NCBI GenBank assembly: GCA_964549495.1
Contig: CAZJWJ010000005.1
Location: forward strand, 1-64,000
Reading direction: 5' to 3'
DNA: 64,000 nucleotides
DNA from: JACKBJ01 sp964549495
GTDB taxonomy: Bacteria > Chloroflexota > Anaerolineae > Epilineales > Epilineaceae
Shown: one piece after another, positions 27,563 through 35,673 of the stretch
Layout of the letters: each line of letters starts with the position of its first letter
How positions within the stretch are numbered: position 1 is the first letter of the stretch
The notes under the pieces: generated by a model
Told to the model about the DNA's origin: nothing
Database searches by the model: none
What the model saw: the letters and a program-made list of their open reading frames with translations, nothing else
Translations under genes and position numbers: made by a program

Positions 27563-29731
27563 TCAGCGCAAGATGCCTCGCGCGTGTTCGAAGGGTCCGA
27601 TCTCGCGGATCTTCTCGGCTTCGATCATCCCGGCCGGCTCGACCGACAGGAGACGCGGGTTCCGGCCGGAATCGAGCCGCAAGCTACCGGCGCGCTGGGC
27701 AGCATCGCCCACACAGATCTGTAGCTCGACCGAGTCGAGCAGGTGGGCCGAGGCAGCTTCGGCGTCGTTGCGGCTCTCGAAGAGCAGCTGGCCGCCGGTC
27801 CAGCCTGCGCGAGCCGTGACCAAGGCGGTGACGTCGATGGGCTGACTGAGACGATACCAAGAGTTGGACTCGATCAGCTCCTCGGAGTATGCGCTACCCG
27901 GGATCCCGACCGCATCGCCTCCGGAGGCAGGTACCAGACCTGCCACGAACAAGTCATCCGCCACACCGTCCTTGACCTCTTCCGTGATGATGCCGAAGGC
28001 GAAGTCCAGGGTTGCGGAAACGATGTCCGATGCCTCCGGAAAGTCGAAGGCGGTGGAGATCAGCTGGTCGCGCACGTTCACCGCACGACCGCCGACCGCC
28101 AACCAGTCCCCTTCGTCGGCCACCAGCTGCAGGTCGGAGGCTCGGACGATCACACGCGAGAGGGTGTTGTTGGGCGGCTGGACGTTGGTCGCCAGCGACC
28201 AGCCGACCGAAGGACCGCGTTCGAAGTCCCCGTTCTCGATGACCTGCGTGCAACCCGGATCGAAGGGCGGATCGTTGGTCGGGTCGGGCTGCGGTGTCGG
28301 GCTGGGCTCACCGGTCGGCCAAGGCGTCGGGCTGGCCGGCAGGGCCGTCGCGTTGGGCGGAACATCCTGGGTGATCTCGGCGATCTTGGACGCGGCCGGT
28401 TCCGCCGCGTCGTCGACGAAGACCTGCACCCGATACTCGTTGGCCCAGATCGGCACGTCGTTGCCCTGCTCGTCGACCGCGCGAATACATCGGGTGGCGT
28501 AGGGTCGCTGCTCCTGCCCGACCGTGATGAAGTCGTTGAGCGTACCCGACTGGATCGATTCGAAACGATTGCCGGACTTCTGCGCCCACTCCCAGCGCAC
28601 GCGGGTCGCGTCCGGCCAACCAAACCAGTTCACCTGCGCGCAGAGGCGCATGGCGCCGTACTGGAACTGCTGCCCGATATTCTGCACCCGATCGGCCGGA
28701 TCGATGGCGGTACCGAACCAGATGTCGACGTACTGCGAGGGCATCTGCGACGGATCGTCCTTGTCGGCATTGGCCAGCAGCATCGGGAGGAAGGCGATCT
28801 TGGCCCGCTCCGTGGGCGTCGGCGTGATCGTCGGGGTGGGCGGCGTCACCGGCACCGTGGGCGGGGTCGTCGGCGAGACGGCCGACGTCGCGGTCGGCGG
28901 CGGCGCCTCGGTCAAAGCTTCCACGCGAACATTGTCGACGAAGCCACCGGCATAGTTGCCGCTGCCATTGCGATCGTTGAACCAGAACATGACCTCGATC
29001 GAGGCCTTGCTGCCGGCACCCGGGAACTGCAGCGGGTTCTGCAAGCCCAACCAGCGTCGCTGCTGATTGGCATTCGGATTGATGTAGAAGCAGTCCCCGA
29101 CCTGGGTCGCGCCCGACTCGCGCCAGCAGACGTTGAAGGACTCGCTGCCCTGCGGGATGTCCAGCCAAAGCCGGAAGTCCACCTGCACGCCGAAGGGATA
29201 GGTCGTCGTGTCGATCCCGTCCAGATACAGTCGGGTGCTGGTGGGCTTGCCGATATTCTGCCCGCAGCTCAGGTTCTCCCCTTCACTGCCGCCGCCGGCC
29301 ACCCAGGCCGCGGCTTGTCCGCCGACGTTGGCCTCGGTGTTGCAGATCTGACGACTCCAGGTGTTCACCGGATCCGGCTGGGTGGCGATGGTCAGCTGGT
29401 CGTCGACCTCCCAACCCTCCGGTGGAAACTGCGGATCCTCGAAGTCGAGCTCGTCGATCAGCTCGGCCTGATTCGGAGCCATCGGCTGCAGACCACCGGC
29501 ATCGAGATGGTCTGCCACTGCGACCAGCTCGACGGGCGCGGGACGGCTGCGCATCTCGAGGCCCGAGGCGAGGACCTGCTCGCCTCGGTCCGGGACGGGG
29601 CCATCGAAGGGACGCGCAGCTTCCACGCTGCCGAGAGCCACTACCAGGGCGAAGGCCGAGAGCAAGGCCGGCCACCATCCCCTGGCGCGGATCGACAGCC
29701 GATCTCGTCGACTCGAATTGCGAACGTTCAT
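27563..29731 (-). CDS. Large secreted protein with jelly-roll-like domains and Pro/Thr linkers
   Basis: The 722-residue product has a signal segment (hydrophobic ~residues 19-40 after RRDRLSIRARG). Two beta-rich domains of MAM/jelly-roll type are suggested: one ending 'GGFVDNVRVEAL' and one near the C-terminus ending 'HLLDSVELQICVG'. They are joined by a Thr/Pro linker, then AKIAFLPMLLANADK, which resembles the aromatic-Leu-Pro motif found at the ends of other proteins here, and a middle domain with 'QYVDIWFGTAIDPADRV'. A second Pro linker (PTPWPTGEPSPTPQPDP) follows. The ATG at 29731 is preferred over one 15 codons upstream because GGGAGGAG lies 4 bases before it. It is probably a surface protein; the function is unknown. 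Confidence 0.7.
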   Translation of the reverse strand: MNVRNSSRRDRLSIRARGWWPALLSAFALVVALGSVEAARPFDGPVPDRGEQVLASGLEMRSRPAPVELVAVADHLDAGGLQPMAPNQAELIDELDFEDPQFPPEGWEVDDQLTIATQPDPVNTWSRQICNTEANVGGQAAAWVAGGGSEGENLSCGQNIGKPTSTRLYLDGIDTTTYPFGVQVDFRLWLDIPQGSESFNVCWRESGATQVGDCFYINPNANQQRRWLGLQNPLQFPGAGSKASIEVMFWFNDRNGSGNYAGGFVDNVRVEALTEAPPPTATSAVSPTTPPTVPVTPPTPTITPTPTERAKIAFLPMLLANADKDDPSQMPSQYVDIWFGTAIDPADRVQNIGQQFQYGAMRLCAQVNWFGWPDATRVRWEWAQKSGNRFESIQSGTLNDFITVGQEQRPYATRCIRAVDEQGNDVPIWANEYRVQVFVDDAAEPAASKIAEITQDVPPNATALPASPTPWPTGEPSPTPQPDPTNDPPFDPGCTQVIENGDFERGPSVGWSLATNVQPPNNTLSRVIVRASDLQLVADEGDWLAVGGRAVNVRDQLISTAFDFPEASDIVSATLDFAFGIITEEVKDGVADDLFVAGLVPASGGDAVGIPGSAYSEELIESNSWYRLSQPIDVTALVTARAGWTGGQLLFESRNDAEAASAHLLDSVELQICVGDAAQRAGSLRLDSGRNPRLLSVEPAGMIEAEKIREIGPFEHARGILR

Positions 29732-29783
29732 GGGTCTCCTCCCTAGGTGCGGGCGCAGCGAGGCGCAATGGCGCATCCCCTGC

Positions 29784-29792
29784 AGTCTAGCA
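29784..29792 (-). promoter_or_regulatory. Extended -10 promoter of the large secreted protein
   Basis: On the minus strand TGC is followed by TAGACT. RNA would start near 29777, giving a leader of about 45 bases that contains the strong GGGAGGAG ribosome site used at 29731. Confidence 0.55.
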
Positions 29793-29841
29793 TAGCCTCG
29801 AGGACCGAGGCCAGAGCTCCGGCGCCGGCCGAAGGGCGAGA

Positions 29842-31233
29842 TCAGGGCGCCCCGAGCAGGCTTTCGAAGAGCGGGGTCTGGTTGAGCAGGTAGACGCGAT
29901 GGAGTCGTTGGCCGTCCACACCCAAGCCTCCGGCGATCCAGATCTCGCGCCCGGCGTTGCGCAGGTCGGCGCCCGCGCCCTGGCGCGGCGTCTGCAGCGG
30001 ACCCGGGATCGGACGCCAGCCGGCCTCGCCGCCCAAATCGAGCGTCAGGGCGGCCGCTTCATCGCGGTCTTGGGTTCCGCCGACCAGGTAGATGCGACGC
30101 AGCACCGACACGCCCAGCGCGGCCTGACCGGCCCGGGCCGAGGGCAGCTCCTGACCTGTATCGTCGAGCCAAGCGGGGCTCGAACCCGGGCGGAAGATCC
30201 AGTGGTTCCGTTGCGGCCGGCCGCCTTCGTCCCGACCTCCGAGGACATGGACTTGCTCGTCGACCACCGCGGCGGCCAGCCCGGAGCGCGGGCGAGCCAT
30301 CTCGTCCTCGATCTGCCAGGCATCCTCGCCCAAGCGCAGGGAGTAGACCCTGCGGCTGGCGCTGTCGGGGGAAGCTCCCGAGCGCCCGCCGAAGAGGTAG
30401 ATCCGGCCGCGACCGGGCAGATGCGCCAGCGCGTAATCGCAGCGCGGCTCCGGCAGCGGCGGACCCTCGCTCCAACGACCGGACTCCGTATCGAAGAGCT
30501 CCACGGTGGTCAGCGCTCGGCCGCTGGCATCGCAGCCGCCCGGGACGACGATGAATCCCTGTACCGCGACCGCCTGGATGTCGCGCACGGCCGTCGGCTT
30601 CTCGGCCAATTCGTCCCAGACCTGGACGATGCCGCGGGTGTAGCGCAGCGTGTCGGCCAAGACCCCGTCCTCGTCCTCGCCCCCGATGGCGTAGAGCCCG
30701 TCGGCGAAGACCAGCGCCAAGCCATCGCGCTCGCTGGGCAGATAGCCGGCCGGCGTCCAGGGCTGACCCGGCTGCGCCGTCGGTTCGGGAGCCGGCGTGG
30801 CGGTCGCCGAGCCGCGCAGGACCCGATCCCCGAAGGCCCATCCCATCGCGGCGATGACCAGCAGGAGCAGGAGCAGCAGGCCACCGAGCAGCCGCACCGT
30901 GCGCCGGGATTGCTGCCGGGCGCGCTCGAGCTCCTCGGCCAGGCGGCGCGCCGCCTGACGCTGGGCCTCCTGCTCCTCGGCGCGCGGCGAATCCTCATCG
31001 CTGTCCTCGACGGGGCCGAGGTGGATCAGCCCGTGCTCGAGTGCACGCCGCACCGCCTCGGTCCGGTTGCCCGTGCCGAGCTTGCCGTTGATGTTGGAGA
31101 GGTGCTTCTTGACGGTGGCCTCGGAGATCGACCGCTCGTGGGCGATCTCGCGATTCGTCGCGCCCGTGGCGACGAGCTCGAGGATGGCCAGCTCCGTCTC
31201 GCTCAGTGGCACCGGACTGGGACTGTCGGACAT
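29842..31233 (-). CDS. Membrane-tethered LuxR-type regulator with extracellular Kelch propeller
   Basis: The 463-residue protein joins three parts. Residues ~8-72 are a LuxR/GerE helix-turn-helix ('LSETELAILELVATG', 'TNREIAHERSISEATVKKHL'), including the usual DNA-recognition helix. A charged, likely coiled-coil linker (~80-112) leads to one transmembrane helix (~114-134). After a short Pro/Thr spacer, residues ~150-463 form Kelch-type repeats ('RIYLFGGRSGAS', 'VHVLGGRDEGG', 'RIYLVGGTQDRD', 'EIWIAGGLGVD'). The layout predicts DNA binding in the cytoplasm and ligand or protein sensing outside. It is not a usual two-component regulator, since no receiver or kinase is present. Target genes could include the neighbouring surface proteins or the radical SAM operon, but that is inference. 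Confidence 0.85.
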   Translation of the reverse strand: MSDSPSPVPLSETELAILELVATGATNREIAHERSISEATVKKHLSNINGKLGTGNRTEAVRRALEHGLIHLGPVEDSDEDSPRAEEQEAQRQAARRLAEELERARQQSRRTVRLLGGLLLLLLLVIAAMGWAFGDRVLRGSATATPAPEPTAQPGQPWTPAGYLPSERDGLALVFADGLYAIGGEDEDGVLADTLRYTRGIVQVWDELAEKPTAVRDIQAVAVQGFIVVPGGCDASGRALTTVELFDTESGRWSEGPPLPEPRCDYALAHLPGRGRIYLFGGRSGASPDSASRRVYSLRLGEDAWQIEDEMARPRSGLAAAVVDEQVHVLGGRDEGGRPQRNHWIFRPGSSPAWLDDTGQELPSARAGQAALGVSVLRRIYLVGGTQDRDEAAALTLDLGGEAGWRPIPGPLQTPRQGAGADLRNAGREIWIAGGLGVDGQRLHRVYLLNQTPLFESLLGAP

Positions 31234-31328
31234 CGAGAGGCCTTGATGTGGATGGAAGACTCGGCTTCGACGGACCCGCCGCGGACAGATCCCGAAAGGC
31301 AGCGAGACCGGGCGAGGCGCAAGCGCCG

Positions 31329-31337
31329 ATTATACCA
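31329..31337 (-). promoter_or_regulatory. Consensus extended -10 (TGGTATAAT) for the LuxR-Kelch gene
   Basis: The minus strand reads TGGTATAAT, a perfect -10 with the TGN extension. No good -35 is seen. It gives a ~90-base leader to the start at 31233 and lies in the spacer after the radical SAM operon, so the regulator has its own promoter. Confidence 0.7.
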
Positions 31338-31377
31338 CGTCCCATCCCGCCCTCCGCTGACCGAGCCCGGATCGCGC

Positions 31378-32451
31378 CTAGGGCGCGCCTCCATCCGAGG
31401 AGGCCACCAGGTCGAGCCGGCAAACGCAGCGCCGACAGGTCGGGTCCCGCGATGGATCGAAGGCCGCCTCGAAGGCCCGGGCCCGGGATCCGGCGAGGAT
31501 CTCCAGCAGGCGCCCATCCCGCGGCCAACGGCCGACCGATCGGTGGAAGAAGCAGGGCCGGACCGTCCCGTCGGCCTCGATGACGGCGCTGACCAGCGGG
31601 GCGTTGCAGCGGCCCGCCTCCGGCAGCCGGCCCGCCTCCAGCGCCCTGAAATGCTCCACCAGACGCGCTCGGAGCTTGGCCGGGGTCTCGACGGTCGAAC
31701 GGGCCAGCCGCGGATCGGCCTCGATCGCGGCGATCTGCTCGGCCAGGGCGTCGATCTGCGCGCCGACCGGCAGCAGCGCGTTCCGCCTCGTCGAGGACCA
31801 TTCCTCGCCGCGCTGAAAGGCGGAGCTGTGCGCATCGACGGCCAGGAAGGAGACACGATCGATGCCCAGCTGCCCGGCCGCCTCCAGGGCATCGACCAGG
31901 CTGGTGCAGTTGCCGCGCTGGACCGTGTAGCGCGCCGTGATCGCCAGGCCCGGCGACAGCGAGCGGAGGGCCTCGAGGCCATCGGCGAGATGATCGAAAG
32001 CCCCGGCCTGGCCGCGGATTCGATCGTGGATGTGGGGAGGACCATCCAGCGAGATCACCAGATCGTCCACGCGTCGCGCGATCTCCCCGGCCTCTTCGAC
32101 CAAGCCCGGGCCGCTGGAGAGCAGGCTCAGCCCCACGCCCCGACGGTGCAGCGGATCGACGAGGGTCCACAGATCGGGGTGGAGCAGCGCCTCGCCACCG
32201 GTCAGCACCAAGCGGCGCAGGCCGGCCGCCAGCCAGTCCTCGGCCTCGGCGGCCAGCGGCTCGGAGCGCAAGTGATTCCCGCTCCGGTCGCGCCAGATCC
32301 CGCACATGCGGCAGCGCCAACAGCAGCCGGAAAAGGGCGACATGAGCAGGATCGGCAGGCGGGGCAGGCCGGCCGGCCGTCGCGGCCTGCCGGACGGTAC
32401 CTGCTCGAGTCGTCCATCCGAACGCGGTTGGGGACCGAGCCGGGTGCTCAT
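31378..32451 (-). CDS. Radical SAM protein with SPASM-like Cys-rich C-terminus
   Basis: The 357-residue protein carries the radical SAM cluster motif C43-x3-C47-x2-C50 in 'PFSGCCWRCRMCGIW', followed by 'LVLTGGEALLHPD' (the GGE SAM-binding motif) and 'DDLVISLDGPPHIHDRIRG'. The C-terminus has more Cys: 'EAGRCNAPLVSAVIEADG', 'TVRPCFFH' and 'DPTCRRCVCRL', the pattern of SPASM/twitch domains that bind auxiliary iron-sulfur clusters. Such proteins oxidise or cross-link peptides and sugars. It is the last gene of the minus-strand run and its ATG overlaps the preceding methyltransferase stop by 4 bases. No precursor peptide ORF was found nearby. Confidence 0.85.
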   Translation of the reverse strand: MSTRLGPQPRSDGRLEQVPSGRPRRPAGLPRLPILLMSPFSGCCWRCRMCGIWRDRSGNHLRSEPLAAEAEDWLAAGLRRLVLTGGEALLHPDLWTLVDPLHRRGVGLSLLSSGPGLVEEAGEIARRVDDLVISLDGPPHIHDRIRGQAGAFDHLADGLEALRSLSPGLAITARYTVQRGNCTSLVDALEAAGQLGIDRVSFLAVDAHSSAFQRGEEWSSTRRNALLPVGAQIDALAEQIAAIEADPRLARSTVETPAKLRARLVEHFRALEAGRLPEAGRCNAPLVSAVIEADGTVRPCFFHRSVGRWPRDGRLLEILAGSRARAFEAAFDPSRDPTCRRCVCRLDLVASSDGGAP

Positions 32452-33470
32452 GCGCCGGGGCCGGCCTCCGGCTCGGCCTCCGCGACGCGCCGGCCGACCA
32501 GCAAGGGCAAGTCGGCCGACTCGCGACCGCTCTGCAGGCGGCGCCGCAGCCGGTGAAAGCGCCAGGACCATCCGCGGCGCGGTCCGGGTCGGGCCCAGCG
32601 CAGCGAGAAGGCCTCCGCCCACCGCGGCAGGTCCGACTCCAGCAGGTACTCCCGGCTGCCCAAGGCATCGGAGGCGAAGCCGTAGCGCGCTTCGAAGGCC
32701 GAGCGTCGCGCCTGGACCATGGCGCGTCCGGCCTCCGGCGAGCGGTAGACCGGCGAGTCCATGATGACCAGGCTGCCGCCGGTCGCCATCACGCGCAGCG
32801 CCTCGCGCAGGCTGGAGGCCGGCTCCGGCGCGTAGTGCAGGCTGGCGTTGAAGACCACCACGTCGGCTCGAGCCGCGACCAAGGGCAGCCGATCGAAGTC
32901 CGCCAGCAGACAGTCGAAGGGGGCCTCGCGGTCCGCCCCGAGGCGAGCCGCCACGCCCAGTCCGACCCGGGCGTGATCCGAGAGGTCGATGGCCAAGGGG
33001 CGATGCCCCTCGAAGGCCAGGCGACGGCTCAGCCAGCCGACGCCGGCGCCCAGATCGAGCACGCGCAATGATACCGCGCCGGCGCGGGCGCGCAAGACAT
33101 CCAGCAGGCAGTCGTAGCTGGCCGCGCGCTGCCACCACTCCCAGGCAAAGCGCATCTCCGCGCCAGGCCAGGGCAGGTCGCGCGCCCGCTCCACGCCGCC
33201 CTCGCCGCGCCCCTCGGCGATCCGGACCTGCTCGTACTCCTCGAGAAATCGCCGCTGGGCGACCGTCAGGTCGCGGAAGTCGACGGTGCCGGTGGACTCC
33301 GAACGAGACCAGCGCCGGCCGCAGCCAGGGCAGACCAGGCCATCGGCGGCCGCCGAGAGCGCCCCGAGCGGGCGGCGGCATTCGGGGCATGCCAGTTGCG
33401 GAAACCGAAAATCGTCGTCGCCGGATGCGGGCCTGGCGGGCCTGGGGCCAGCTTCGTCGATGGGGCTCAT
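32448..33470 (-). CDS. SAM-dependent methyltransferase with N-terminal zinc ribbon
   Basis: The 340-residue protein begins with a Trm112-like zinc ribbon, 'LACPECRRPLG' and 'GLVCPGCGRRW' (four Cys). A class I methyltransferase core follows: motif I 'VLDLGAGVGWLSRRLA', 'LAIDLSDHARVG' and 'ADVVVFNASLHYAPEP'. The C-terminal ~80 residues are Arg/Trp-rich and may bind the substrate. It sits fifth in the coupled run and overlaps its neighbours by 4 bases at each end (ATGA). The ATG at 33470 is chosen for that coupling. It is probably a tailoring enzyme of the pathway made by this cluster; substrate unknown. Confidence 0.85.
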   Translation of the reverse strand: MSPIDEAGPRPARPASGDDDFRFPQLACPECRRPLGALSAAADGLVCPGCGRRWSRSESTGTVDFRDLTVAQRRFLEEYEQVRIAEGRGEGGVERARDLPWPGAEMRFAWEWWQRAASYDCLLDVLRARAGAVSLRVLDLGAGVGWLSRRLAFEGHRPLAIDLSDHARVGLGVAARLGADREAPFDCLLADFDRLPLVAARADVVVFNASLHYAPEPASSLREALRVMATGGSLVIMDSPVYRSPEAGRAMVQARRSAFEARYGFASDALGSREYLLESDLPRWAEAFSLRWARPGPRRGWSWRFHRLRRRLQSGRESADLPLLVGRRVAEAEPEAGPGA

Positions 33471-34282
33471 GCGCTGCGCTCCAATTCGAGCAGGTAGTGA
33501 TCCGATAGCCGCGCGGCCAGCGGCAGGCCGGCCAGCCGGCGCTCGACGACCAGGCGCCGCCGCAGTCGCTCCGGCCGGCGCTCGAGCGCTCCGGCCAAAT
33601 CGGTCGGGGGCAGGAGCAAGCCCAGCGCCCGAAGCCCGCGCGGCGCGAAGCGCGGGCCGAAGGCGGCCCGAACGCGCTCGGGGCTCGGATAGCGCAGCCA
33701 CAAGTCCCGCCCGCCTACCTTGGCGCGAATCGGCCTCGGACCGAGACGACGCCAGGCGCGGCGGTCGAGGCGGATTCCGAAGCCCAACAGCTCGAGCAGG
33801 CAGAAGGGGCCCATCACGACCAGAACGATCCGGGCACCGGGCCGCATGCGTTCGGCAAGCCGGCATCCCAGCGCCGGCAGATCGGCGATGCAGTTGATGA
33901 CCCCGAAGTTGCTCAGCAGCCCGTCGAAGGGCCCGTCGAAGGCGGAGAGCTCGCCGAGCCGCTCGGCCGGGACGTGGTGGAAGCGCGGCCGCAGGGACTC
34001 GGGCATGCTGGCGCAGCGCGCCCGGGCCCGCTCCAGCATGGCCGACGAGGCGTCCAGGCCGACGACCCGGCATCCGCGGCTGGCCAGCCAATGCGCATCC
34101 ACGCCGCTGCCACAGCCCAGATCCAGGATGCGATCACCGGCGGAGAAGCTAGCGGCCGAGCGGCGCCAGACCTCGCCCCGCAAGGCCCGACCCAGTGCGC
34201 GCTCGGTGAAGCGCACGTCGTAGTCGGCCGCCAGGCCGTCGAAGGCGGCCGGCTCGATCCGCTGCTCAGGCTTCGGGGTCAT
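33467..34282 (-). CDS. SAM-dependent methyltransferase
   Basis: The 271-residue product is a class I methyltransferase of the UbiE/small-molecule type. Motif I 'ILDLGCGSGVDAHWLA', the acidic loop 'VVGLDASSAMLERAR' and 'FDGLLSNFGVINCIADL' are visible. A moderately hydrophobic stretch ('LVVMGPFCLLELLGFGI') and a long basic C-terminal region could engage a lipid-like or bulky substrate. The ATG at 34282 overlaps the stop of the upstream B12-binding radical SAM gene by 17 bases, and its own stop overlaps the next gene by 4. Function is inferred from family and position only. Confidence 0.85.
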   Translation of the reverse strand: MTPKPEQRIEPAAFDGLAADYDVRFTERALGRALRGEVWRRSAASFSAGDRILDLGCGSGVDAHWLASRGCRVVGLDASSAMLERARARCASMPESLRPRFHHVPAERLGELSAFDGPFDGLLSNFGVINCIADLPALGCRLAERMRPGARIVLVVMGPFCLLELLGFGIRLDRRAWRRLGPRPIRAKVGGRDLWLRYPSPERVRAAFGPRFAPRGLRALGLLLPPTDLAGALERRPERLRRRLVVERRLAGLPLAARLSDHYLLELERSA

Positions 34283-35672
34283 GGACGCTCCGCCGCATCC
34301 GGCGCTTGTACCAGGCGATCTCCAGCGCGCCGCGCAGCAGGGCCGGCCAGGCGCGCGGATGCCGGCCGGCATCCAGGCGATCGCGCTGCGCCAGCTCGGC
34401 CTGCAAGCGGCTGGAGACCGCGCGGTAGTAGGCCGGGCCCGGCCGGCCGAGGACGGCGTGATCGCGGTCCGATCCCTCGGCCCAGGGCCGTCGGAGCCGC
34501 ACCTTGTCGGCCACGCTCTGGTAGTAGGGCGTACCGCGGATGGGATAGGCCACCGTGGTCAGCACCCGATCGGCGCGGACGCGCTTGACCTCGCGGATGG
34601 TGGCCTCGATGTCCTGGCCGGTCTCCCCCTCGTAACCCCACATCACGAAGAGGCCCACCGAGATGCCCTCCGCTTGGAGCAGGCCGGTCGATCGGCGCAC
34701 CTGCGCCGCGGTGGTCCCGCGCTCCATCGCATCCAGCACCGGCTGCGATCCGCTCTCGGCTCCCAACCAGACCCGAAAGCAGCCCAGCTGCGCCAAGAGC
34801 CGCGCCGTCTCCGCATCGACCCGATCGGCGCGGGTGATGCATTCGAAGGGGATTTGCAGGCCCCGCTGCTCCATCTCGCCCGCGAAGTCGCGCAGCCAAC
34901 GCCGGCTGGCGGTGAAGACGTCATCGGCATACCAGAGCTGGTCCGGCGCGTAGCGCGCGCGGATCCAGGCCACCTCCTCGGCCACGTCCCGCGGCGAGCG
35001 GCGGGCATGGCGATGCCCGAAGACGGCGTGGCTACACCAGCGACAGCGCCAAGCGCAGCCCCGCGCGGTGACGAGGTTGAGCGAGCCGCGGCCATGCTGC
35101 TCGCGCCAGCAATCGATGTAGGGCTGCAAGTCGATGGCCTCGCGGTCGGGCCAGGGCAAGCGGGCTAAGTCGCGCATCGGAGGGCGGGCCGGCTCGCGCT
35201 GGATGGCACCCGCCCTGTCGCGCCATGCCAGCCCCGCGATGCCCTCCAGGCTCGCATCGGGCTGGCTCGACCAGCGATCCAGCAGCTCGGTCAGGCCGAT
35301 CTCGCCCTCGCCGATCACGACCGCATCGGCGCCGGCATCCAGGTACTCCTCCACGTATTCGGAAGGATCCGGGCCGCCCACCACCACGCGCTGGCCCCGC
35401 TCTCGGCCTTCGGCGATCAGCTCCAGGGCCGCGGCGCGGGTCATCATGTTGGCATAGATGCCCAGCACGGGTGCAGCGACCGCCCCCAGCCGGCGCCGGT
35501 GCATCCGGCGATCCAGGAAGGTGCCATCGACCACCGTCACCGACCGCCCGGCGCGGCGCAGCCAGGCCGAGAGCGAGAGCAGCCCCAGCGGGGGGTAGGG
35601 GCGCACATGCCGCTGCTCGGCCAGGTCTTCGCATAGGCGATGCCCGTGGGTCAGCAGCAGGTCGACGCTCAT
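34266..35672 (-). CDS. B12-binding domain radical SAM protein (BchE-like class)
   Basis: The 468-residue protein has an N-terminal cobalamin-binding Rossmann-like domain (~residues 1-140; 'RPYPPLGLLSLSAWLRRAG', 'QRVVVGGPDPSEYVEEYLD', 'ADAVVIGEGE'). A radical SAM domain follows with C206-x3-C210-x2-C213 in 'ARGCAWRCRWCSH'. 'WYADDVFTASRRWL' and 'VWLGAESGSQPVLDAMERG' are typical of the BchE/HpnJ-like class. These enzymes methylate unactivated carbons or do oxidative cyclisations. It starts 1 base after the upstream paralogue's stop and overlaps the downstream methyltransferase. The B12 domain lacks the canonical DxHxxG motif in what I can read, as in many such radical SAM proteins. Confidence 0.88.
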   Translation of the reverse strand: MSVDLLLTHGHRLCEDLAEQRHVRPYPPLGLLSLSAWLRRAGRSVTVVDGTFLDRRMHRRRLGAVAAPVLGIYANMMTRAAALELIAEGRERGQRVVVGGPDPSEYVEEYLDAGADAVVIGEGEIGLTELLDRWSSQPDASLEGIAGLAWRDRAGAIQREPARPPMRDLARLPWPDREAIDLQPYIDCWREQHGRGSLNLVTARGCAWRCRWCSHAVFGHRHARRSPRDVAEEVAWIRARYAPDQLWYADDVFTASRRWLRDFAGEMEQRGLQIPFECITRADRVDAETARLLAQLGCFRVWLGAESGSQPVLDAMERGTTAAQVRRSTGLLQAEGISVGLFVMWGYEGETGQDIEATIREVKRVRADRVLTTVAYPIRGTPYYQSVADKVRLRRPWAEGSDRDHAVLGRPGPAYYRAVSSRLQAELAQRDRLDAGRHPRAWPALLRGALEIAWYKRRMRRSVHDPEA

Positions 35673-35673
35673 C

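Noticed and set aside
31203..32556. A precursor peptide gene for the SPASM-like radical SAM enzyme
   Set aside because: The surrounding sequence contains only coding shadows and the regulator leader; no small frame with a ribosome site and core-like end was found. The enzyme is more likely to act on a small molecule.
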